Part shown: positions 51,273 through 62,880 of the stretch, piece by piece
Position numbering within the stretch: the stretch's first letter is position 1
Layout of the letters: each line of letters starts with the position of its first letter
NCBI GenBank assembly: GCA_019915015.1
Contig: JAHBBC010000008.1
Location: forward strand, 1,426,001-1,490,000
Origin: Auriscalpium vulgare
Lineage: Eukaryota; Basidiomycota; Agaricomycetes; Russulales; Auriscalpiaceae
Length of the DNA: 64,000 bases
Direction of reading: 5' to 3'
Program-made: the position numbers and the translations under genes
Notes under the pieces: model-generated
Told to the model about the DNA's origin: nothing
The model's input: the letters and a program-made list of their open reading frames with translations, nothing else
The model's database searches: none

Positions 51273-53546
51273 TCAGAATACTAAGCGCCTCTCTTCATAA
51301 AATAGCCCCATCCACGTCGTCAGCATCTCGGACGCGTGCGGAACACTGTCCACATCGTCAACTTCCAGCTCATCCAAGACAATTACTTCTGACTCCGAGT
51401 TTGACTGCTCGTCAACGCCGAGCTCGTCCGGGACAAGCACTGCTGACTCCGAGTCTGCGTCGTAGGAACGGTCAGGCGCATGCGCACAGACAAGCAGTGT
51501 GTCGCAGCTGCTATCTGAAAACGGGGCGCTGGCGCCTTTATGTTTGAACGAGGAGCGCCAATGGAAGGATATCGCTGAAACGTATTCGCAGTCAGAACAG
51601 AATATCAGCGCAGCGTTAACCATACGCACGTCCTCCGGGGTCGGTGCACGGCTCGATGATGAGCAAATTTGGTAGCGCTGCGCGGAGCTGAGCAAGGTGT
51701 GCAGCAGAGACGATGCCGCTGGACCTAAGGTCCAATCTTTCCAGCGGATGCCCTGCACCCGCCCGCTCCGACAGCCATCCCGGCAGTACGTCTTCTAGGA
51801 GACTTTCTGCGCCGCCGCGCGCATCCGAGGGCGACAGCCCGCAAACGGGACTGCTGAAGCCAGCATCCCGAAGCTTCAGCGCTATTAGTGTGGGCACAAC
51901 ATCTATACATAAAGGCGCATCAGGATAGGTCGTTTCCCGACTGCATGAAAGCATACCTGGCGAACGGAGCGCGGCGCACAATGTTCCGCATGAATTCCCG
52001 GCTGCTTCGATCCTCTCCAGTAGTGGGGCGCATGAAAGAGCGGTTTTCCATTCGTCCTCGTCCCATTTGTCATCCATCATGACTAGCTCTCGCAAAGCGT
52101 CGGAAGCAAATGCTTGGAATGTCGAAAACGTGAGCCTGACGGGGTTTCTATATTCTTCGTGAAATTCAAGACGGACCGGCGGCGTATAGCCTCTACGAGT
52201 ACCACGCCAGGCAAACATGATTGCGGCAGAGAAGTATTCATAGGATTTTGACCATGGCGCCGCAAACGAGAATGAAAGTTTGGTGATGGGTTCAGCGTTC
52301 CGGTCGTGATCTTGGAGCGCGCAGATTGACGCCGCGACAGCGTCGGGCTCGATCTTGACATTCGATGCCTTCTGGAATACGAAGTGAACCGATGCCGTCG
52401 CGGGAATGCGTATCTTCTGTAGGAGGCGACTCAAACAATCCGCAGGTGCTTCGAGGTAGAGATCCGAGAGGCGGGGGAGCTGCACAAGGTCCATGGCACT
52501 TTCTCTATCTCCCCCGTATTCGAATCTGTGTTCTACCTTGAGACTGAATCGCTCCAGACGAGGCATTCTGCGCAGAGCCTTGAAGACTTCCAGCAATGTG
52601 GGAGAAGTGCCATATTGAATCAGCTTCAGGCTCGTGAGGGTAGTCAAGCACCGGGCATCCCATCCAAACTCGACTTCCGTGTAGACGTCGAGCACACGAA
52701 GTGCAGGAGTGTACTTGGCTGGGATCATATTGGGAAAGTGCGGACGCGGGCCGTTTGTCGCGAGCTGTTCTAGCATCGGACAAGGGCGATCGAGTAGCTC
52801 GATGTCGTCGAAAGCGTCGGTGATCTCACGATCGATGCAGAGGTTCTTTGTTCTGGGGAGGTACTCGTGGGCGAGGTAGGGGACCCATTCTGGTGTGAAG
52901 TGATCTTTGCCCACCGTGGCGGTGACACTGAGCGGAAAGGATCTTGATCGCGCAGACATTGCGGAGACCCATTTCTCAGACGGAAGTGGGAGCGATATCG
53001 TCGTCCACAACGCCGGATATCTGAGTGCGACTCTCCTCCAAGCGCTACAAACGTGGGTAGACGCCTTTATGCACCATACCGACTCGCGATCGGGCGGCTC
53101 CAGGGCAAACAGAATTACAAAGATCTTCTCGAGTATTTCGTGTGGAAGGGATATGGGGATGAGGGAGTTATGGAGCCGACGGGCATGGAGTAGAGCATTG
53201 CGGATGGCGGCTTCGTGCCTCCGGTTGCGTTTCTGGACGGCGGACATTGCTGCCCGCAGTGCTTTCTCTTCGTAGCGGCGCCGACGAGTGAATGCGGTCA
53301 TGTCAGCATCTAAGGACGTCTCGCGCTCCCGGACAAGTCGTAGGTCCTGGTACGTGTGGCGAGGATACTGTGGGATAGCAGGGAATTGTGCGATGCGATT
53401 TGCGGCTGCGTCGCCCCAATACGATTTGGCATCCGTGATGCAAGTGGGATTGCGCGATCTGCGCGAGGGACGGAAAATCAGGACGACATGTGAAGGGACA
53501 GTCATAGCAAACATGCAACGCACGCAGCATCGAGATTATCACGCAT
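51273..53546 (-). CDS. F-box gene 6
   Basis: Exons 53546-53524 (23 nt, MRDNLDA), 53458-51957, 51902-51630 and 51574-51273. Introns of 65, 54, 55 nt. 699 residues. F-box at about 110-155 (LPHEILEKIF, HVCSAWRRVALRYPALW), leucine-rich half, then a longer acidic tail than gene 5 with two related Asp/Glu blocks (LVPDELGVDE, VIVLDELEVDD). Exon and intron sizes are nearly those of gene 7. Expected SCF adaptor; target unknown. Confidence 0.87.
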
Positions 53547-56500
53547 CGACATCTCAGAGTTCGTCGTCGAAGACTATTCAGTCGCTTACAATGGGGAAGT
53601 CATATGAGAAGGGAGCGACTGGGAAGAAAAGAGCGTCTAATGCGAGCATACGTTGAGGACGAGGTGCGCGCGACACGAGGCTACAACGTTTTTGCAGATT
53701 TTCGCACGCGCACGCGAGAATTGCAGGGGCCCGAAGAGATCGCTACAGAGAGTCTGCCGAAGAAGCGGTCGCGTAGAAGTGGGGTATGTCATTGAGGCGC
53801 AGACGAGAGTACTTAAGAGCGTACAGGTAGGTTGCGAGCAACAGGCAACCTATGCAGTACAAAAGACAGGGTCCTATGAAAGGCTAAGTAAGAAGACTTC
53901 GGTAATCATAGAGTCTAGTCTGGCGCACCCAAGGAAATACATACCAAGCACGATACGAGCTGCGAGCCCTGCCATGCCATTGTCCCCTCGCTTGCCCCTC
54001 GCGCCAATCTGTCTCCTTTGCGATTTGTGTCGATTGTTGTGCATATCTTGAGCTGCCTCATACACGCAGATAATTGAGATCGTTGTGCTGGGCACTATTC
54101 GGTCGTCTGAAAGGAAAACAAGAAGAACTTTGAGCTTCAACGCGAAATTGATGGAGACGGGTGGGAGAGCTCTCGGCAGTTGCCGACGGCCTTCATCAGG
54201 AGCCTCTCAAGATCTCACCGCCCAGCGACTCTTCTGCGCACTCAAAGCACCCATTTCGCCGAGCCTCACCGAATTTCTCAGTACAGCAATTTCGTGCGAC
54301 GTGTCAATGCATGCTCTATCGCGCGATCCCTACCTTGTGCCGACCAGGAGACTCGCTAGTGAGCCGTGAACCTATCCGCTGTAGCTTTGTACTGATGTCA
54401 TGCCGCCCATCGCAGAAGCATTCCAGCTTCCAGATCGCTTTCTATGGGTGTAACTATGCTGCACATTTTGGTACTGGAGCGACGACACCCAGAGGATGAC
54501 TCGGATGCCAGTGGCCGCGCCAACTTAATCAGGGACTGCCACGTCACCGCGTTTAACTCGACCGGTTTCATGATGCGATCACAACAAACGGCAGGCGGGG
54601 CAAGGCAGGGAGGAGAGGAGATGGTCGACGAGGCTCGCCCTTTGGTTTCGAAGTTGGTGAGTATTGCTTGTTTCTGCTGATCCGACATGCGCTGATATCT
54701 GTTCCCAGTCGCAGTCCACGCCCTCGTCCAGCTCGCGCGCCACCGTCCTGTGGTCTTATGCCAATCATCTCGTTCCTCCCGGATTTATCCCATACGAGAC
54801 TAAGTTCGCCTAACACGAGCAAGTAGACGACAACGAGACTGGTGCGCAAAAAAACTATCATCGTAGCATCGTCCTGACAATGATGACAGAGAAGACGCTC
54901 TCGCTAGTTGTGCGTGCTATGCGAAGTCCCAGGGCAAGACGATGAGGCACAGGGTCTCTCTGGATGCGAGTCGGAGGTGGAGAGCGCACGGAGGCAGAGG
55001 TGCTGTAGAGCAGATGATCACGCGGCCGGTCTCGGCAGCGCAAGCCAACATATCAACGTCCATTGCATCTTTTGCCCTCAACATTCGCCGGCCCGCCCTC
55101 ACACACATCGCATGTTATCGCGATGGCGCTCATCCCAAGCCAAGCCCAGTGGCTGCCGCTCGCAGACGCATCTCCACCGCCACCTCCCAGTACCACCACG
55201 ATGCCTCCCGCAAGTCTCGACTTTGCACACTCCCGCCACCTTTACATAGCCTTTCATCGTGCGCTTACCCAAAATCACGGCTCCTCCGCCTTCGTCTTCT
55301 CGCCCACGACTGGTACCCACAAGTCTCAGTGGTGGCCAGGCGAATCTCATTTGCACCCCTCGCAATCAAGCTCGCGGATCTACGTGCCAGACAGATAGGC
55401 GGCACGAAGAGTCCGAGTGGGCGAGGAGTCGGATGCCATGGCGTGGACAACCCTGCGCTCTTTCGCCGCTGTATGCGCCCCCGCCTGCATACATTACATC
55501 AACGTTCTCCGCCGCTTCCCCGTGACTGCTAAATCTGCTGTGACGTCCACCCGGTTCCGAAAGGCAACCGAGCTGCCATTCTTGTGAACCAACACAATCG
55601 TCAGGACGTTGCGCACCAACTCTAGCCAGCTCCGCGCAGCGCACTCGTCCTCCCTGGTCTCTGGCCTATATCTCTTGACAACATGTTGATCTCGCCGGAC
55701 GCGTGCGCGAAAATTCGAGTCTGAGCTCGCGCACGAGGTATAGCATTCACAATTGGAAATGGGAAGCAAGACGTAAAGACCTGAGGCTCGACAGGGCGGA
55801 CAGCAGGCTGTCGGTGCGGACAGAGACGTCAATTACTCGAGTTCAGGTTTGTGGTACTTCCCCCACCCCTACGTCTCCTGTGACAGCCCGCCGACGAGTA
55901 TGAAATCAGAAGCTGGACTGCTCGCCGTGGTGCCCCCTAAAATGTGATGCGCGCGCGCCGGGCCGGGTTTTCTGCAACCATGCAGGTCAATTACCCGGTC
56001 AATTTTTGTGATAGTCGGCGTGGAGGCTGCGGGCGATGAAATCCCGGAGCCCGGGACTTCTGTGCAGCCACACGCCAACGCGATGAGGGGGACATTCTAT
56101 GCGTCCTGCGCACGGTGGTGGCCTGTGAGTTCTCCGCGGTGTGTTTCGCAGTGACCGTGCGTGCTGATGCTAAGTCTTTCTTTTTTTCGCAATCCCATAG
56201 CTCGCCATACGGGAGGCTGCCTGGCCTCTCGCTCGCGCCATGGAATATCGCTCAGAACCTCGCATCAACGTACGCCAAGCAGCGCTGCTGTGCTCCTCCC
56301 TGCAGCTGTCGAACTCTAATGCACAATAATCGCGTAGATGGAGCGCCTTGTCGACAGCGTGGACGTGTCTCGGATCTAGCTGACGAGTCGACGCGGCTAG
56401 GGCAGCAGCAGTCGCCCTCTGCATGCTCCTCGGGACCTCCTGACGAATGTTACGTCGCATGCCGAGCCGCTAGCAAAACCGGAAACCACCCGCTCATTGA

Positions 56501-58222
56501 CATCGACATCGCACCATCTCCCAACGTCATGGGATTCTTCCTAGCTTTGGACGACGACGACAAGCACGACAATGGCACACACCGGGCCGTTACCTCAGCC
56601 CAGCCGCCGTCGTTCGCGCGCGCTCCGTGTCCGCCAGCTCATTCTTTGACGCTGACCACCATCGCCATGGCGAACGGCCGCAACCTCTCCGAGTGTTCCT
56701 GCGTCCATCTACAGGACGGCATCAAAGACAAGCTACGTGCTTTTCCGGGAACTTGACGGTGGAGGATGGGAATTGCAGTGCTACTAAGGTGCGGGGGCTA
56801 ATCCGTCGCTCGAATCGTGCTGACCTCTTCCTTGACATCCAGATTCCATATCCTACCTGCAGGCATCGCCTGTGCAGCATCTTCAGTCGAAATTAGCAGG
56901 ATTACTGTGTCTGGATACCTTTCTCCCCCAGTGACCACATTGAGCGTCAAGCCCCAGGGTATCCCCGCGCGCCGGGCGCTCCTTCAGCATGTTGGTTCGT
57001 TCGCCCTCTCCCGATGGAGAAATCCTGACGATTCTGTTTGCAGGCGGAATATCCCTTGCGCAGGGTAGAACGTGAATATGGAGAGTTTTGTGGATAACGG
57101 TGCGTCACATGCCGCACGACGCTCGCACTGTACTGACCTCAATTCGTTCTAGTGTCTTTCTCCGCGGCCTTCTTGCAGGTCCGTGGCAGGGAGCATTGCG
57201 AGCTAGATCGGACGCCCACACGGCGGACATCGGCCATAACTCTGTCCTCGGTGATGCATGTCCGTTCAATGTCCCAAGCAGCAACGCCACGCAGCAAGTA
57301 GTCGACGTCTCTACCTCCCAGGAGACATGCTTCTCGATTCCACAGCGGACCATCGTCTTCGCCCGTGCCAAATACCGTGTATCGCAGCCTGAGCCCGCCA
57401 TGCGGCCTCGTGGTAAACCGATCCCTACACATAAGTAGGTCCCCGCATCTTTGTGGCTCTACGACCGGCGCAAATCGACAAACTTATCTCCCTACGAAAA
57501 CGGAGGTGGTCGATGGTGTCGTACAAATATCTCGGTGCGCAGTATTCTTCTGTTCAGCATCGCAGCTTAGAGGCATTGATGTATATCCTCGCAGATTCGT
57601 GCCGTATTTTGCTGCTGGCGCGTAGACCTCCTGGGGTCGCAACATCAACGATGGACCGACGCCATGCTCGTGGCTCATCGGCACAGGAAGAGCCCGCGTC
57701 CGCTCGAGGTGTGTTGTCTGTTCCATACGCACGCACTGGGCTGACATCCTATGCGCTGGGCGGTCTTACCGTTCCCAGCTCCACAGGGGCGTTCGCTCCA
57801 GGCTTAATCACGGCCCACACCCGTTCCTCTGCACGCGCTGTGCAATCGTGGCTCGGCAAGATGCCGCATGGCTGTTGTAGGGAGCACAACTGGAATCGAA
57901 TATGTTCTCTGGATGCTGTTTTGGAGCGTCTCTGAAGACGTATGATCAGACGGGTGTCGGGTATGTGGCTTCCGGGCATGCCTACCGCTTCATCGAATCG
58001 TGCTGATGGACATACCATGGCAATCACCCGCAGGGATGACACCGTTGTAACCTAACCGCTGCGCGCCGCAGGATCTGGGCTCAAGAGCTTCTTGTCTCCC
58101 TTGGCTTTTGTCGGTTTACAGCCAGCATGGTGCAACGACGACGGCCGGGCCTGTGCTCGTGCTCTACGGATGGGAGAAACTCTGCATGTACATGTACATT
58201 TGAATAGCTATTTACGGCCGCG
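53547..58222. repeat. spacer of tandem unit 2 (copy of 46,412-51,262)
   Basis: Offset about 6,960 bp from unit 1. Identity is complete from about 56.1 kb to 58,222 and then falls abruptly at the 3' flank of gene 7. Holds the same unrecognised frames, including a small frame at 55123-55398 and a minus frame at 57139-57432. Confidence 0.75.
54085..54830 (+). pseudogene. decayed small gene, copy 2 (best preserved)
   Basis: Not recognised. Reads LKAPISPSLTEFLSTAIS, then HILVLERRHPEDDSD through EEMVDEARPLVSK, then after an intron (GTGAGT at 54657, TTCCCAG) VHALVQLARHRPVV. The middle part is open here but shifted in copies 1 and 3. Confidence 0.3.
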
Positions 58223-58232
58223 TTGGACTGCC

Positions 58233-60512
58233 TCAAAATACTAAGCGTCTCTCCCCATAAGAATATGGGTCCCACGTTTTGAGCATCTCGGACGCGTGCG
58301 GAACACTGTCCACGTCGTCAACTTCCAGCTCATCCAAGACAATTACTTCCGACTCTGTGTCGCCCCCCGAGTCAACGCCGAACTCTTCCGGGACAAGCAC
58401 TGCTGACTCCGAGTCTGAGTCGTAGGAACGGTCAGGCGCATGCGCACAGACAAGCAGTGTGTCGCAGCTGCTACCTAAAAAGGGGGCACTGGCGCCTTTA
58501 TGTTTGAACGACGAGCGCCACTGGAAGGATATTGCTATATATTATTCGCAGTTAGAGCGGGTTATGTGCGGAGTGGTGACTGTACGCACGTCCTCCAGGG
58601 TCGGTGCATGGGTCAATGATGAGCAAATCCGGCAGCGTCGCGTGGAGTTGAGCAAGGTGTTCAACAGAGACAATGCCGCTCGACCTAAGGTCCAATCTCT
58701 GGAGCGGGTGCCCTATACACGCTCGCTGTGAGAGCCAATCTGACAGTACGTCTTCTAGGCGAATTTTAGGGCCGTCATTCGCGTCCGAGTCCGAGCACGA
58801 CAGCCGCCAAATGGGCCTGCCGAAGATAACATCTCGAAGCTTCAGAGCCATCAACCTGGGGACAACATCTGTATATCAAGACACATTAGGATAAGTCGTT
58901 TCCTCACTGCGTGAACTCGTACCTGGTGAACGCAGAGCTGCACAGAGTGTTCCGCATGCATTCCCGACTGCTTCGATCCTCTCCAGTAGCGTGGTGCACA
59001 AAAGAGCGGTTTTCCAGGTGTCCTCGGTCCAGCTGGCATCCATCATGATCAACTCTTGCAATCCGTCAGAAACGAATGCTCGGAAAATCGACAACATGAG
59101 TTCTTGGACGGCGCCCCGATTGTCGTAGTTGCGGAATTCCAGCTGAATAGGCGGCGTATAGCCTCGACGAGTGCCACGCCAGGCAGACATGATGACTCCA
59201 CTGTCATATTCGCGCGATTTTGACCACGGCACCGTGGACGAGAATGAGAGTTTGGTGATGGGTTTGGTGTCCACGTCGGCATCTTGGAATGCACAGATCG
59301 ACGCCGCGACAGCGTCGGGCTTGATCCTGTGACTCCATGACTGAAATACGAGGTGAATCGATGCCGTGGCGGGAATGCGTATCTTCTCCAGGAAGCAATT
59401 CAGATCATCCGCAGGTGCTTCGAGGTAGAGATCCGAGAGGCGGGGGAGCTGCACAAGGTCCATGGCACTTTCTCTATCTCCCCCGTATGCGAACCTGTCT
59501 ACCTTGAGACTGAATCGCTCCAGACGAGGCATTCTGCGCAGAGCCTTGACGACTTCCAGTAATGTGGGAGAAGTGCCATATTGAACCAGCTTCAGGCTCG
59601 TGAGGGTAGTCAAGCACAGGGCATCCCATCCAAACTCGACTTCCGTGTAGACGTCGAGCACACGAAGTGCAGGAGTGTAATTGGCTCGGATCATATTGGG
59701 AAAGTGCGGACACGGGCCGTTTGTCGCGAGCTGTTCGAGCATCGGACAAGGGCGATCGAGTACCTCGATGTCGTCGAAAGCGTCGGTGATGAGACGATCG
59801 ATGCGGAGGTTCTTTGTTCTGGGGAGGTACCTGCGGGCGAGGTAGAGGACCCATTCTGGTGTGAAGTGATCTTTGCCCACCGTGGCGGTGACGCTGAGCG
59901 GAAAGGATCTTGATCGCGCAAACATTGCGGAGACCCATTTCTCAGACGGAAGCGGGAGCGAGATCGTTGTCCACAGCGGCGGATATCCGAGTGCAACTTT
60001 CCTCCAAGCGCTGCACACGTGGGTGGATGCCTTTATGCACCATACCGACTCGCGACCGGGTGGCGACAGGGCAAACAGAAGCACGAATAGTTTCTCGAGT
60101 ATCTCGTGTGGAAGGGATATGGGGATGAGGGAGTTATGGAGCCGGCGGGCATGGAGTAGAGCGTTGCGGATGGCGCCCTCGTGCCTCCGGTTGCGTTTCT
60201 GGATGGCGGAAATCGCTGCCCGCAGTGCGTTCTCTTCATAGCTGCGCCAGCGAGTGAATGCGGCCATGTCGGCTGCTAAGGATTCCTCGCGCTCCTGGAT
60301 AAGTCGTAGGTCCTGGTGCGTGTGGCGAGGATACTGTGGGATAGCAGGGAATTGTGCGATGCGATTTGTGGCTGCGTCGCCCCAATACGACCTAGCATCC
60401 GAGATGCCAGTGGGATTGTGCGATCTGCGTGAGGGACGGAAGATCAGGACGACGTCGCAAGGGCCAGTCGCAGAGGACATGCAACGCACGCAGCATCGAG
60501 ATTAGCACGCAT
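58233..60512 (-). CDS. F-box gene 7
   Basis: Exons 60512-60490 (23 nt, MRANLDA), 60424-58923, 58868-58590 and 58534-58233. Introns of 65, 54, 55 nt. 701 residues. F-box (LPHEILEKLF, HVCSAWRKVALGYPPLW), leucine-rich C-terminal half, acidic tail with LVPEEFGVD and VIVLDELEVDD. Closest to gene 6. Differences cluster in the leucine-rich half, where substrate binding would be expected. Confidence 0.87.
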
Positions 60513-61102
60513 CGGCATCCCAGCGTTTGTTGTTGAAGACGATTCAGTTTTTGACGATGGCGCAGGTATATGGGATGGGAGCGAGAGGGCAGAAAATAGC
60601 GTCTAATGCGAGTATTCGTTGAGGATGAGGTGCGCGCGACACGAGGCTACAACGTTTTTGAAAAATTTCGCACGCGCTTGCAGGGGCTCGCTACAGAGAG
60701 TCAAGCAAAGAAGCGGTCGCGTAGGAGAGCGGTAGCAAGCAGGGATGTCATTGAAGCGCAAACGTAGAGTACTTAAGAGCGTACAGGTATAGGGCCCGAG
60801 AAACAGGCAGCGGTCCTATGAAAGGCGAAGTGAGAGCACTTCGGTACTCATAGAGTCTAGTATGGCGCACCTAGGGAAGTACACACCAAGCACGATACGA
60901 TCAACGCGTTGCTCGCCCTGCCATGCCACATATTCTACCCTCGCTCGCCCCTCGCGCCAATCTGTCTCCTTTGCGATTCGTGTCGATTGTTGTGTATATC
61001 TTGAGCTGCCTTTTAAACGCGAATAATTGAGATCGTTGTGCTGGGAACTATTTGGTCGCCTGAAAAGAGAACGGGAAGAACTGTGAGCTTCAACGCGAAA
61101 TC

Positions 61103-61800
61103 GTGGAGACGGGCGGGAGAGCTCTCGGCAGTTGCCGACGACCTTCATCAGGAAGAGCCTCACCGCCCAGCGACTCTCTCCCTGCGCACTCAAAGCACCC
61201 CTTTCGCCGAGCCTCGGCGCATTTTTCAGCACAGCACTGTCGCGCGACGTGTCAATGCATGCTCGATCGCGGATCTCGACCTTGTGCCGACCAGGAGACT
61301 CGCTGGTGCGCCATGAACCTGTCTAGTCTAGCTTCATTTTGATGACCGCCCATCGCAGATTCCTTACAGCTTCCAATGGATGCTGCGCATCTTTGCGCAA
61401 GACTGAGAACGCATTGAGAGGGGGATGACTCGGATGGCCGCCCAGCCCATGCACACCGGTACCGCCACGTCACCGCGTTCAACACGACCAGCTTTCCGAA
61501 TGGGATCGCAATGCACGGCAGACAGAGCAATGTGTGGAGGAGATAGTCGAAGGGGCTCGCTCGCAGGGCTCAAAACAGGTGCGCACTGGTTGTTTCTGCT
61601 GATCCAACATGCGCTGATATTCGTTTTTAGTCCCAGTCCCCGCCCTCGTCCAGCTCGCGCACCACTGCCCTGTGCTCTCGCAGCAACAATCTCGTCCCAT
61701 CTGGACCGGAGCCGTTTCGCCACGGTCGCCCAGCACGAACCAGTCATAGACGCCAGCGAGACTGGTGCGTACCATTCTGTTTATCACAGCTTCGTCCTGA
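61103..61800 (+). pseudogene. decayed small gene, copy 3
   Basis: LKAPLSPSLGAFFSTALS, then QCVEEIVEGARSQGSK before an intron (GTGCGC at 61577, TTTTTAG), then LVQLAHHCPVL. Frames do not join cleanly. Confidence 0.3.
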
Positions 61801-62795
61801 CCGTGCAATGACAGAGCAGACATTCCCCGAATCGTGCGCGCCCTGCGGAGGGCAAGATGATGAATCTCAGGATCTGTGGATGCGAGTTTGAGGCGGAGGA
61901 TACTCGAGGCGGCGATGCAGAAGCAGATGGTCAATCGGCCGGCATCGGTATCGTCATGCAGCACAAGCGAGCCTTCGGTGTTTGACACATTTGCGGCCCT
62001 CAACACCCGCCCGCTCAGCCTTGGTCAATCCCAGCCGACCGCCCCACTCCGCCCGCCCTCAGACGCCTCATCCAGCACTTTGTCCAGTCCAATCTAGACG
62101 TCTTCCTGCAGGTCTCTCCCTCGCTCTCTCCAATGCTTCGTGTGGCATATCATCGCGCTCATTTTCATCATGGCTCCTTCGCCAATGTCCACTCTCCTCG
62201 TGCTCAAGCGCAAGGCGCCACGTTTCTGCATCAACCCTCCGAATTCGAGAAACGGGGCGGCTGGATATGTTGGAGGAGACGAGAGATCGGTCGGTGCAGG
62301 TGAAGAGGCATAGGGAGTTGGAGCCGGCGAGCAGTCAGAGAATATGGCCCGGCCCTTCCACTCTCTTAACGACACCACGCCTCTGCCTCGCCGACACCAC
62401 GCCCCTGCCTCGAATACCCCGCTATCTGTGCATACACCACGCACCCTACACCTCCGCACCCTGCGCTCAGCTCACGCCTACTCGGCCCCTGCACGTGCTC
62501 TTGTCGCTGTATGTGCCACCCCCGCATACATTCTCTCACTCAACGCCAGGCCACCCCCGCATACATTTTGTCAATGTCCGCCAACCCGTCCCCGCGACCG
62601 CCAAAGCTGCTGTGGCCTCCAACCAAGATTCGAATGTAACGGAGCTGCCATATGTGTGAATGACTGCAGCCGTCAGGACGCCTCGCCATGCTCGCGCACC
62701 CAGGCTAGCCAGCCTCTCAGCAGCGCGCTCGTCCTCCCTGGCGTGTGTCTCTCCTGACGACATGCCGACCTCCGCGGCGGCCGCGCGTGCGAAGA

Positions 62796-62871
62796 TTCGC
62801 GTCTGTCCTCACGCACGAGGTTCGCGTCTGGCATCAAGCACGAGGTTCGCGTCTGGCCTCAAGCACGAGGT
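62796..62871 (+). repeat. 25-bp minisatellite, about 2.5 units
   Basis: Unit GCACGAGGTTCGCGTCTGGC plus five bases, starting at 62813, 62838 and 62863, with a degenerate unit before. Confidence 0.65.
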
Positions 62872-62880
62872 TACCATGCG

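Larger units (their letters stand above)
60513..62880. repeat. spacer of tandem unit 3, diverged
   Basis: Aligns with the first half of the spacers of units 1 and 2 (up to about 48.85 and 55.8 kb) but is clearly diverged and has small deletions. No intact gene recognised. After about 62,880 the match is lost. Confidence 0.6.
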
